Shown here one piece after another: positions 22,323-33,357 of a DNA stretch of 64,000 bases (position 1 is its first letter; every line of letters starts with the position of its first letter). The DNA comes from Histoplasma ohiense. Taxonomy: Eukaryota; Ascomycota; Eurotiomycetes; Onygenales; Ajellomycetaceae. Location: NCBI GenBank assembly GCA_017607445.1, contig JAEVHH010000006.1, forward strand, positions 1 through 64,000, written 5' to 3'. The notes under the pieces were generated by a model. The model saw nothing but the letters and a program-made list of their open reading frames with translations, was not told the origin of the DNA and ran no database searches. A program made the position numbers and the translations under genes.

Positions 22323-25300
22323 CTACCAATCTGATTGTTGATTTCCTTCTGGCTCATCCCAGGCTGATGTGTCCATGTTGTCAACATCATTGAAAGGACT
22401 GGGGTTGAGTGGATCCCCAATCTGACCCCATTCAGCACCTGACCCATCCTCTAAGATTTCTCCCTCTTTGATGGTGGTATAGTTACTGCCGGTAGCGGGA
22501 ATGGTGGTGCTATGTTCGAGGCTGATGTGCTTGGAGGTGAAACCCTTGGGACAGGTATAGAAGGTGCGAGTCTGTCTGAAGTGACTGATCACATGCTGGA
22601 AATAATGTGCACCACAGTGTTCCTGGGTACGGTCAAGGGCATCGATATTGGCGATGACGTAGCGGGCATGATGAGCACAAGAGAGTCCAACATTGAGGTG
22701 ATTGGGCTTGTGGAGGAAACCAATTTTCTTCTCAACAATCAGATCAAAGATGACAATGGAACACTCACCTCTCTGAAAGCCATCAACCTTGTGAAGGAGG
22801 ACCTTGCCATACTCAGAGCCTAAGGTCTCCTGGAGATGAGTGATCACAGCAGTGTACACAAGATACTGGTTGTTGTAGGGTGTCAGAATCACAATGTCAT
22901 TGGTGGGGATACCGACTGTGGCGTGAAGAGAGACAACAAGATCACACACAAAGATGATGTTGGGAAGATTGCTGAGTGAGTGAGTGATTGGATTGACAGA
23001 GGCAGTGCTGTCGATCAGGTTGATCATGACAGAGGCTGATGGGATTCCAAAGCATTTCTTGTTGAACTTCTCAACATCACAGGTCCGGGTGGTGGTCTGT
23101 TGGACATCAGAGGCATCTAACAGCAAGCCCTGATAGAAGACATCGGACACAACAGCACTGACCAAAGGGTGCAAGTGATGTTGGGTATCAAATGTGTCAA
23201 CTTGAACACCAGCTTCAACCAGACAGGTGAACAGAGACTGACGGATCTGGAGCTTGAAATTGTTGCTGGCATTGTCTGACATGATTGTAGGGTATAGCTG
23301 AAATTCATCACCGACAAATATGTAGATCTGAGGATCATAGTGGGTGATGATAGGCCAATTCTCCGCCTCAGAAGTCTTGGCTGCCTTGTCAACAATGATG
23401 ACATCTGAATCAATGTAGTTGTAGATCTTGGCAACTGCAATCTGAGAAAGAATGGAAAACAGAACATTGGCATTCTGAAGAACATTCTGGTGCAGCTCAA
23501 AGATGAGCTCATTCAGCTTTTCAATCATCTCAGAATTGTCATTGAGGAGACTCTGTGAGAATTGGTTATAGAGTCAGTGGAGTGGTGCATAGCAAGTAAT
23601 GTCTCCTACATGGGGCTTGGCAAGGCCAGCAAAGTGCAGCATTCACATACCCAGACTGAGAAAAAGATGAGCAAGCTGTGGGTTGTTGAATCTGAGGTGT
23701 CAATGCAAGCCAGTGGTGACTTGAGTGTAGCTCTTGTACACAACAGAGACAGTAACAATCTGAGAGATGTCCTCTGTGAGATTAGCAACATCAACTATCC
23801 ACAGTCAGTTGTCATGGGAGGGACTGCATTTGTCTTCAGCTTCAGCCCAGGTGATATTCTCATCTGTGGTAATGGAATGGATGTGAATGATGATCGGCCC
23901 AGTGGTTGGCTTGTCGGTGTCAGAACCCTGGAGATAGTCGCCATGCTTCTTCTTCAGAGCATCGTACATCATGATGATGAGTTCATTGACTGGCTCATTG
24001 GATGGGGCAGTGATGAGAAGCTGATGCTTGGCACCTTCAACTCCATTCTTTGAAGTCCCAACAAACAGAAGCATTGTGTGGGTGATCCAGTAAGACTTGC
24101 TGGTTTCAGATGGTCCCCAAAAGAGACCCACCCCTCCAACCAGAGACAGCAAGCTGTTCATTGCAAGGGTCTGCTTGGTGTTGAACCCAGTGGTTAAATG
24201 GATGTCATTGATCAGGCCCAGGCGTTCACTGCTCTTGATCGACTCATAGATGTTGACACGGTGGAGGTGGGTGGACCAAAGATTGTTGGCCAAGAGAAAC
24301 TTGAGCATGTCAACCTTTCACAGTGAAAGTCTATTGTCCTGGAACTTGCGGAGACTTGCGACCTGAAGGCGAAAGGGCATGGTGGACTGGATTGCTTGGA
24401 CAAACACTGGAATACCACAGGCACTGACTACTGCGGAACGCAATTCAGATACTGTCTGAGCCTCCATGGAATCAACCAGTTCAAAGAGTACATGGGAGGG
24501 AGTGGGATCATCAGCCCAACAAAGCTCTTGCTTGATCCAGGGACAGGTGACGTACAGACTGAGGTGGGACAAAGATGCGAAGGGGAGGTGATCAACAACA
24601 CAGACAGACCAACTTAAGAGGGAGTCATTAACATCCAGATCAAAGTTGATCTTAAGGCTGTCACCTGGCTGCAGACAGCATTCAGTATCTTCAGGGATAC
24701 AGAGAAAGGCATAGTAATGACAGTTGTCTGCTCCAGAGATGATCATCAGGTGGATATGAGTTGGCTGCTGATCAAGACCAGCCCTGAGCTGTGTTTGAGT
24801 CTCATTCTCGATAACTGTTCTGAAATCAAGAACTGTGATGTACTCCTCCAGATTGGCGAAAGAGATCTGCTGTTCAATCTGATACTGAGAATGCTGATCA
24901 GGTTCAGGGTAGTCTCCAACCTGGATGAAGACACAGTTGGGATGATCAGGATACCACTTGGAGAGGTTGTTCATCAGAGAATTTGCAGGGTTGTGGAACT
25001 GTTGAATGAAGTCTTCAAGGAGAGTGTCGAAGTCCGGGCTTCTAACAATCATGGAGACCCTGGCAGGTGATGGATTGCTGGACAAGAACAGGTTGCGGAT
25101 GGCATTGACCTGGGTATGCTGTGACTTAAAGTCTCAATCAGCAAATATACCATAGACATGGATGTTGTTGACATCTGTGTTGTGTTGTTCAAAGGCATAG
25201 TTGAATTTGAAGAGGTAATAGAAATCACGGAGTTCTTTGAAGTGATATATCAAGTTCTTAACCTTGTCCGGGAGAACCTCAGTGCTGATGTTGTTGCAGG

Positions 25301-25742
25301 CAGTGACCTTGTAAGACTCCATGTGCTGCAGCAGAAGACGGATTGCTGCATGGTATCTTCCTTTGGAAATGATTGTAGGATCAAAGACTGTAATCTCCAG
25401 GTTCAAAGTGGTCTTGTGCTTCTCCTTGATGTGGGTTACCAGATTGACACAGATGTGAGGGATGTTTTCCTGAATGTCAGTGCAGAGCTCTCCAATGATC
25501 TGTTCCTCCTTGGGGAAATAGAGAGCAGCACAGTGAACATAACACTGAGATGTCTTGTAAGCTGGATGGTCGGGTCCATACATGATGTCAGGCATGAGTC
25601 TGTTCTCCTGGCCACAGTCAGATGCAGCTAAGATATCACCTCTGCTGCCAGCATTGAATCCTGAGATGTTGTTTTCCTTGCCAGCTGAGAACCTGAGTGT
25701 TTTATTTTTGCCGCGAGCATTGAATTTGTGTCTGAGTGCCAT
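22323..25742 (-). pseudogene. SF1 (UPF1-like) helicase, nonsense-ridden
   Basis: A single uninterrupted frame of 1140 codons runs from a clear ATG (25742) to TAG (22323) with no intron needed. It contains six in-frame stops, all TGA (after FAD, LSL, HDN, TGLH, LGM and PLH). SF1 motifs are in order: a Q-motif glutamine (KQTLAMNSLL, near codon 524), motif I GPSETSKS near 543 (canonical GPPGTGKS), motif II IIVDKAAK near 785 (canonical DEAA), motif III GDEFQLYP near 811, then TPYNNQ, VDGFQRGE and NVGLSCAHHARYVI (canonical SRAR). Every motif change is C-to-T or G-to-A, at CC/GG or CG. UPF1-like enzymes unwind RNA or DNA 5' to 3'. The N-terminal 470 codons are not recognised. It lies between the other two helicases on the same strand. 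Confidence 0.88.
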
Positions 25743-26779
25743 TTTGGGTGGTCGCGAGACAGAACTGAAGGATAACTCGAAGAATCAAAGTTAGTGATAA
25801 GAAAAACATTCTAAGAAATAGAAAGGGTACAAGAAGGGTTTTATAACAGACACTGCTGAGGATCAACCAGAGATCAAGCAGAGAGATCAAGAAGAGGTGA
25901 CAGGTGAGTTTGAGCTCAGTGATCAAGTCAACAAGAAGATGATGTGATTAGCAGAGAAGAATAAAAGATGAAGATGAAGATGTAAAGAAAAAGTAAAAGA
26001 TAAAGTAGATAACAGGCATGAAACTATAAGATAGCCAGCTGGGTGGTTGAGAGGGTGAAAGGTCAAGAGATTGGGTGGGAGGTTAAGGGATTAAAAGGTT
26101 GAGAGGACCTAAGATTGAGAGGGTGGAAGATCTAGGAATATAACACAAAGAGAGAAAGAAGTAAAAGAAATATGATGGAACAGAAGAAAGAAGTTCTCTA
26201 TAATGCAAACAGACAACATAACCCAGCAGCAACTGTGGCTGCAAGAGGCATGCAGTCGGTCAGAGAATGACAAGAATGAAGATGTCAGAAATACTGCCAA
26301 TAAAGAGATATCTAAGATCAAAGATGAAGATTAGACATGTAGCTAAATATAGTCAGGCAGTGATTAAAGAGAAACAGTCTCTGAGAACAAGAGATGATAA
26401 CTGCTTAAATTAGATTGTGTTGTTATTTGTTCATCTGAATGTTCAGTCAATGAGTGAAAGAACTGAGCAATCGATAAGTCTAAGTGATAAACATGAAAGA
26501 ATATTCTTGCATCCATCATGTCCTTCTGTGTGCAAAGCAGAATATCACTGTACTAAGTAAATCCCAAAGTAATTAAGTTATATATAGCCTCACTGTGGTT
26601 TGCAGAGTTGAGGGTTTATTTGGCTAACCTTCAAGGCAATGCTGTGAGAAACGCGCAGACGCGTATCTTGTATGCTCTGCAGTACAGACAGTAGAATGTG
26701 TAGAGTTATAATCCTCCTCTGATTTGTGTGTCTCAAGGTTCAGAAGGCCTGCCACACTTAACACTCACTGTACAAGCCA
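25743..26779. promoter_or_regulatory. Purine-rich upstream region of the SF1 helicase
   Basis: No gene is visible. About 25790-26420 is strongly purine-rich on the + strand (pyrimidine-rich on the sense strand of the SF1 gene), with words such as GGTTGAGAGGGTGAAAGG. The stretch 26420-26780 is ordinary and contains a small CG-rich spot, AAACGCGCAGACGCG, near 26650. Any promoter of the SF1 gene lies here, but no specific box can be named. Confidence 0.4.
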
Positions 26780-26782
26780 CAT

Positions 26783-26882
26783 GAACTGTACATTTTGCAC
26801 CGACTGTACATTTTGCACTGACCATACATTTTGCACCGACTGTACATTTTGCACTGACTGTACATTTTGCACTGACTGTATA
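26783..26882. repeat. 18-bp minisatellite (TGTACATTTTGCACTGAC)
   Basis: About 5.5 tandem units of TGTACATTTTGCACTGAC or its CACCGAC variant, at the low-coordinate end of the LINE remnant. It may be the 3' tail repeat of that element, since the LINE reads on the minus strand. Confidence 0.85.
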
Positions 26883-26883
26883 G

Positions 26884-28115
26884 ATTATAAAAAAGAAAAA
26901 AACAGAGTGTAAGAGAAAGAATATAGAAAAGAAAAGAGAAGAAGTGTTTGAGCTGATAGAGACAAGAGTATTGAAAAAAAATCAAAGCAGAGTACATGTA
27001 GATACAATGCTGGCAGTCAAGAATGTATCAGCTGGGTCAAACATGCAGATTGTACTGATTACACTATCAGTGCAGATAATTGAATCAATTGAGCCAACTG
27101 TGCCGATTGAACTGGTTATACCAATTGTACCGATTGAACCGATTGTACCGATTGAACCGATCGTACCGATTGAACCGATCGTACCAATTGAATCAATTGT
27201 ACCGATCAAGCCAATTATATCAATTGAGCTGATTGAGCCAACTGTACTGGTTGTGCTATCTGTACCGCCTGCATAGGCTGTGCTGTCCTTGGTGGTTACA
27301 CCCATTAACGCGGGTGTACTCAGCAGGCCGGCCTTGTGGGGCTGCTGGGGGGTTGTCAGATGATATGCAGCCAGCCGGCTGTGCTACCTTGTGCAGTATC
27401 ATGTGTAGAACTGTGTGTGTTCCAGCAGTTCTACAAAGTCTGTAGGGGTCAGAGATTCTAGATAGACAACAGCTGTCGCCTGGTTGTGTGGCTGTGCTGC
27501 TGGTCTCTTGAGTCAGTGAAGGAAGTGCCTCTGTGAGTGTTGACAGAGCATCAAATGCTCTGAGCTCTTATTGTGTCCACAGGCACAGGTGAGCCTCGCA
27601 TCCACATGCTGGAAATATCTGTGATACCAAGAGAAGTCTCCATGAGAGGAGTGGAGTGTGAGCCAGCAGTGAAGAGCATGCTGTGGCATGATGAGCTCTG
27701 GAGGGGCCTTCATCTGATATTCCACAGTTGGCCTGCTGAACCTTCAGCCCTGGTACCAGTCAGAGAGCTTTCCACAGACTCCTCTCCATCACTTTTGCCT
27801 TGCCTCCTGGCTGAGCTGCTTAGCCACTGTGCGGACACCACTGACTGTGGGTGAGGCCTCAGATCCATAGGCTGGGGCTGCTATAGATGAGACTGCCTGC
27901 TTAGCCAGATGATCTGCTTCCTCATTGCCCTCAATCCTCATATGCCCAGGGGACCATTTCAGGCCGACATTGTGCTGCCTGAGGAGCTCATGACAGCAGT
28001 TGAAGGCCCAGTTTGAGATGACTGCTGTGTTGCCCCATATGCTCTAGATGACCAAGGTGTTGTCAAGACAGAGCTAGATCTGAGGATTGATGCTGCCACC
28101 TGGAGCCATCAATGT
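26884..28115 (-). mobile_element. LINE 3' fragment (RNase H and zinc tail)
   Basis: On the minus strand, near 27960-27880, I read KWSPGHMRIEGNEEADHLAK, the signature of RNase H in Tad1/I-type LINEs (GNE-AD-LAK). At 27725-27513 follows GDFSWYHRYFQHVDARLTCA, then CGHNKSSEHLMLC, the C-terminal zinc motif of fungal LINEs. In-frame stops (QK-stop-WRG, YQG-stop-RFS) are TGA at likely W positions; TAG stops occur further upstream. The 5' part of the element, including reverse transcriptase, is missing. The low-coordinate side holds two 18-bp arrays that may belong to its 3' untranslated tail. A more decayed paralogue is at 52556-54830. Confidence 0.8.
27085..27245. repeat. 18-bp minisatellite (ATTGAACCGATTGTACCG)
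   Basis: Roughly eight imperfect units based on ATTGAACCGATTGTACCG, retaining many CCG triplets. A decayed equivalent with CTG and TCA in place of CCG lies at 52660-52860. This shows the two LINE tails share the array and that CpG/CpC was lost in the second. Confidence 0.85.
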
Positions 28116-28357
28116 ATATATTGCTAAATTCGGAAATCAGCACAGCTTCATTCAGCAAGGTAGACGGAATAATAAATTACTATTAAAACATATCAGATTT
28201 ATATAGACATGACAGCTGAAGAATCTAAGAATTGATTTCAATGATATGTGAATGCTAAATTTTTATCTGTCAAGAAATAACCAAGTTTAAAGATTTTGCA
28301 GTAAATAGTAAGAAACTCTTTAGCAGTACAAAACTGTATCTATACACTGTCTTAGAG
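28116..28357. other. Spacer between LINE and RecQ-like gene
   Basis: About 240 bp of AT-rich sequence downstream of the TAA of the helicase frame. It would be its 3' untranslated region. I see no conserved terminator signal. Confidence 0.35.
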
Positions 28358-31300
28358 TTACTGACTAGATAAGAGCATTTGAAACACCTGGTCAGCAATT
28401 AACATAGCATTTGATGCTGTCACATCATACACCTCCCACTTTCTGCCCAGCCACTGCATATAGGCTGCCTCATCAGAAGGAACATATCCTTCAGTCAAAT
28501 TGGAAAGATGACTTAACCTTCAAATCTGATTCTGATATATCGCCCAGCATGCTGACATGATCAGATCAGAGTAATTGCACCGACCATGGCCCTGCTGCTG
28601 GCACACTGTCTGTGGGTTGTAACAGTGAAAACACACCGCATACACCTCTATCCAGCCCCCCCAGCGAAGGCCGTCCTGCTTGGCCTGTCGATGAGCCCTG
28701 AAATACTCGAATTGTTGTGGGTTATCACATGATTGAAGACCATGCTGTGCGTTGGGAAGGACCCCTGCACAGGGAAGGAGCCAACAGATCATGCATAGGC
28801 CTCGGAGTTGTTGGAGACAGCTCTAATACTCCTCAAAGAGATGCACCTCCTCCCATATCTGACCAGCTCTAAGATGGGCACCAATGGTCAGGTCAGTCAG
28901 ATCATCCTTGGAGGCAGTCTCCACAGAATCAGTTGACTGTACAGATGGGCTTGATGGTATGGATGGGCTTGATGATATGGATGGATTTGATGGTACAGAT
29001 GAGCTTGACTGTACAGACTGTACAGATGGGCTGGCAAATGAGGGCTCTGCAGCCTGACATCGATCACAGAGAACATGAGCATCCCTGCATGGAATGGCTA
29101 TGCCATCCAGAAAGTGAGAGAGCTCAGCAACTCAACACCAAAGTTGATGGAGGAATGCATGCATGGCCTGTTCCTCATCAGACATCGGGACTCCATATTG
29201 AGTTGTCGATGGTGGCATCCACTGTGGTGGCAAAAGAACAGCTGATCACTCACTCTGACTGTCACAGCCCAGACATCCAATCTCCTGTGCAAAGTTGATT
29301 ATGCTGCAAGGTGCACCCAGATGAATGACCAGCCACACAGCAGTGTGATCAATGCCCATGCCAAAGGCAGATGTGGTGGTGACCAAGGATGGCTCTTCTG
29401 CATGCCATTGTCTCAGAACAACAGCCTTATCCTCTGAAGTGGTGAAATGGGAATGATAATAGAGACAGTGGAGATGATGGGCCACCTCCTCCATTTCCTG
29501 CCTGCTCTGACAGTAGATGATGATGCAGGCAGATGGGTCCAACCTTCTTAGAGCATTCTGAATCCAGGGAATTCCATAATCCAGCACCAGTTTCTGATTG
29601 GGTGGGCAGGTGATCACTTCATAGAACAGATCACATTGAGTGATCATGCTGTGCATGATCTGGGCACTCTGTACTAGCAAGGCCTTCTCAAACTTCCCGA
29701 CCAGGCGGGGAGACAGTGTTCCAGTCAGAAACACAAACTGACATATCAGTTCCCACAACATGGGTAGTAGAGTGAGACTCTTCCGGTATGATGCAGCAGT
29801 GATGGCCAGGTGGCACTTGTCGAAGACCACACAATCTAGCTGATTGACTATATGCAGTCAGAGCAACAGAGAGTGGAAGTGTTGATTAACTGCCTGCTCC
29901 ACCCCCACTATGATGAGGGGACAGAAGATGAAATCCTCAGCATCACAGATCTGATCCCAGACTCTGACACTGATGCCAGCTGTCTGACACCATTGTCTCA
30001 TCTCCTCCTTGAGCACAATCAGTGGCAGTATCACCACTGTGGTGCCGGCACCAGGAAGTTGGCAGGGGAGGAGGTAGAGCAGACTCTTCCCCTCATCAGT
30101 GTGGAGGACTGTGATAATCTGACCAGCTCCATTGAGCACATGCTGCATCGCCTGCTCCTGCGCGGTGGACTGATACTGGGCGTGCTCTCCATACATGCGC
30201 TGCAGGATGAGATGTGCCTGTTCCATGATCCAATGCCAGCAACTGCGGGCTGGGGCAACCCGGTGGGCCAACCACTGCACAAGTCGGGACTCCACCCCTG
30301 AATCCACTTGCCAGTGTTTGGAGGGGCTTTTGTTCTCTTCTTCCCAATTTGTCAGATTGACTGGCTGACAAGTGGATGGGTTGCTGACTCAGCTGAGGTC
30401 TTGGGTCGGGGTTGGAAATAGAGAGGGAGAAGCAGTCAGATGGAATGCGGTGGGATCACGGATGAGCTGATGCCAGAGCTCACTGGCATGCCAGAACTCC
30501 TGCAGCCCAGCATCCGTCAAGCCACCTTGGAAGTTGACAGTGCCACCATAGACACAGTTTCCCGTCCGCGGTGTGTGTGATGTCTGCCAGTGGAAGACAG
30601 CAGGCATGCTGCCGGTGGGATCCTCATCTCCATCTTCATTATCATCCTCAGCCAGCCAGAGGGAAGCGGCCGCGGCGAATTTCCTGATGGCGATGCCCAC
30701 AGTGATCTGTCGCCACACATGGATGTGGATGTGCTTGCCCAGGAACCACTTGCCCGCGGAGATGACCATGTTGGTCATACAGTCATCAGGCCACGGTGAA
30801 CGCCCCTGGGATCAGAGGTAATCTGACATGGCCTCTGGGATGTTGGTCTGCTGATGCAGCCACTGATGGAATGGTTGAACTAGTGCCAGAAACTGCACTG
30901 TGAGAGCCGCGACCTCTGGGAGGAGGAACCGCACAGGCCACCGCGATGTGTTGATCATGTTCAGAGATTTGTGATAGCTGATAATGAACAGCATGTGGCC
31001 ATTGTGGAGAAAGAGATTCCAGGACTTGAGGGTTGTGTTTCGCCACTGCAGCCCCAGAAACTCTGTGCGCTGCAGCTGCTGCCCGGAACTGATGAAGAAT
31101 GGAGTAAAAAGAGTGTTGAGGAATTGCTAAACAGCATTCTCATACTGATCAGCCACATCAGCTGACACCATCCAGGTGCCGTCCACTGCCTGCTCTCAGA
31201 ATGTCTGAAACAGTGCAGGGGTCTTGCCAACTCAGATGAACAATCAGCTGTTGAAGAGCTGCAGCTGAGAGGTGTTTTGAGAGTCAGTGAGAAAGAAGTC

Positions 31301-33049
31301 ACCCAGCTCTGCAGCATTTCAGTTGTTGACAAGATCTGACAGATCAAACCATGGGATCTGAGACACTGAACACAAGGCATCACTGAGGCAGAGCTCATTC
31401 TGAAAGATCTCACAGGCCTGAGCCAAGCTCTGCCAGATGATGGTGTGCAGATCGATCAGAGGGAAGACCACATTCTGATAGATAAGAGTCAGCTCATTCT
31501 GATGCCAGTGCATCAGCGCAGGTGGGACCTCTGTGTGGGTGATCTGGAATCCAAGCAGTTGATTCTCCAGCAGCTCAGTCATGGGGCCGGCCATGTTGTT
31601 GAGCATCCATTGATCCCGAATGGCCACCAGTGACGATGTGAGATCCAGGTTGGGATCCTCCACACACTGTTCCATCACATGTGCCAGGACAACAATCTGG
31701 CAGTCGTAGATGAGCTGAGACAGATATGATGTGTAGATGGACATGGGTAACCACCACCACTGCTCAGAGCCCCAGAAGAGAATGGCAGCAAAGAAGATCA
31801 GAACAGAGTCAAAAGTGTGATGAGGTACAGAATGCTGAATCACAGCCATGCAGAACTGCAAGGTCTTTTGATCAAGCTGTCTATTCAGTTCATCCAGATT
31901 GTTCTGATCATTGACAGCTGATTGAGCTGCCTCAGCTGCCTCAGCTGCCTCTGTCACCTCTGCCCATAACATCTGCTGTTCATCAGTGGGCTTGAAGAGA
32001 GAATCTGATAAATGCTTCTGTTCAACAACACACTCCCAGTAGCAAATCAATCTCTGCCAAGTCTGAATGTAGTGTAAGCAGGTCTGTTTGTTCTGCAGGG
32101 CAGATATTGGATCCTGAGAGGCTTCCCCACATGTAAAGGTGTTGAGCAGCCAGGCATTGCGACGGCTGAGCTGATGTGCATCGAGGGCCTGATCATGCAT
32201 CAGTACCATCATTGCACTCTCCAGAATGTGTCTGATACTGGAGCAAATTGTGGCCAACCCGGGCTCCTCAGTTGACTGTGGCAGCCGGTAACTGGCAGCA
32301 AGCTCATCAAGAATGATCCCCTGAAGGTGAATGTGAATCCCAGTGACTTTCATTCATGGAGTGATCTCAGAAATATGTTGAGGTTCACTCAGAGTGTTCT
32401 GATTGAAATGATCCTTCTTCAGACTGTTCTTGAATTGATTGAACATCTGTTCCCATGCTAGCTGAGGGACAGCAGTGGTTGGTCTGGGTGTGGATGTTGA
32501 TGCTAAGTATAAGACAGTTCTGGGAGTGTTGGTGTGTAACTCTACATATTGTTCTGGTGTGACTGAGTCAGTTAACACCATGGCGAAGAACTGGACTCGT
32601 TGACTTTGACTGAAAAGACACTGAAAGTGCGCGTGGTGCCAGGGCATGAAGCTGTGATGGGATACCCACCACTGATGCTCTTTATTGTAATGCTGTCGCA
32701 TGCGGGTGCGGCTGGTGGTACGGTAATTACATGGCTTCAGATGGCAGATGAACTCTGGTTGAGTTGGCAGTTCATGAATCTCAGAGGTTCCATTGGATGG
32801 ATGTGTAACCTCATCCACTGTATCTGTGACTGTTCAGAACTGATTATCTTGCTCAATCATCTGACACTGAGCTCACTTCTGACGATGCTTTTCTAGTAGA
32901 TGCCGCCTAAGATTCTGGCGGGTGTAGCAGGAACCATGTATTGTACAAAGCACAACACACCATTCAGGTAGAATTCTAAGGTATGACAGCGACACATCAC
33001 ACCCAGCCTCCACCACAGATGATAAAGATCTCAAACTTGTAACAGACAT
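28358..33049 (-). pseudogene. Telomere-linked RecQ-type helicase, dead
   Basis: One frame of about 1563 codons runs from ATG (33049) to TAA (28358) with no frameshift or intron but 15 stops (13 TGA, 2 TAG). The N-terminus has two C2H2-like fingers: C35, C41, H50, H55 after ILPEWCVVLC; and C102, C107, H120, H125. This is the arrangement of the OrsD/DUF3505 family. A middle domain follows (LHNGHMLFIISYHKSLN, RWPVRFLLPEV). The RecQ core starts near codon 960: motif I HTDEGKS (K988, canonical GEGKS), motif II DKCH at 1077 (canonical DECH), LTGTLSP, IIYCQSRQEM, SAFGMGIDH and motif VI QEIGCLGCD (canonical GR-GRD). Then come a Ser/Pro-rich 18-bp-repeat segment and a Cys-rich tail (CFHCYNPQTVCQQ). 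TLH proteins are typical last genes before fungal telomeres and are transcribed towards them, as here. Lost catalytic residues prove inactivity. Confidence 0.92.
28932..29035 (-). repeat. 18-bp repeats inside the RecQ-like frame
   Basis: The coding sequence holds about five imperfect 18-bp units (GGGCTTGATGGTATGGAT type on the + strand). On the minus strand they encode Ser/Pro repeats such as PSIPSSPSISSN. They form a flexible linker between the helicase core and the Cys-rich tail. Confidence 0.75.
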
Positions 33050-33238
33050 ATTCTGCTGATGATACAGACTGTGTAGATGAAATAAAGTATACTGTTGATA
33101 CTGCTGACACAGCTGTGGACAACTTTGAAGGTCAGCGGAGGTTTACTCCAAGTAACCCTAAGGGGGCTAGGATATTTCTGGTTAGCGTGAACTTAATTTG
33201 TTAGCAAAACAGGTGAACCCCAGCGGAGTTCAACGTGC
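33050..33238. promoter_or_regulatory. Short upstream region of the RecQ-like gene
   Basis: Only about 190 bp separate the ATG of the helicase (33049) from block copy 2. The stretch is unmutated, keeps CG and GG, and contains a single telomere-like TAACCCTAA at 33153-33161. The duplication junction therefore may have cut away part of the original promoter. Confidence 0.4.
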
Positions 33239-33357
33239 AATAGTTATAGAGTTAGAGTTAGAGTTAAATCTTCAAGAAAAAATAAATTCTTTTTGTTTTA
33301 CTATATTCAATTTCTAGCAATCAAATAATTCATCAATTCTATTTCATTAAGTAATTG

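Noticed and set aside
22323..33049. Reading TGA as tryptophan (altered genetic code) to rescue the helicases
   Set aside because: TGG is used freely in the same frames, conserved arginine codons (CGA) also became TGA (for example DYRELN in the gypsy RT), and catalytic residues are lost. Mutation explains all three.
33153..33161. TAACCCTAA upstream of the RecQ-like gene as an interstitial telomere
   Set aside because: Only 1.5 units, which can occur by chance. The 2.5-unit site at 21847 is the stronger case.
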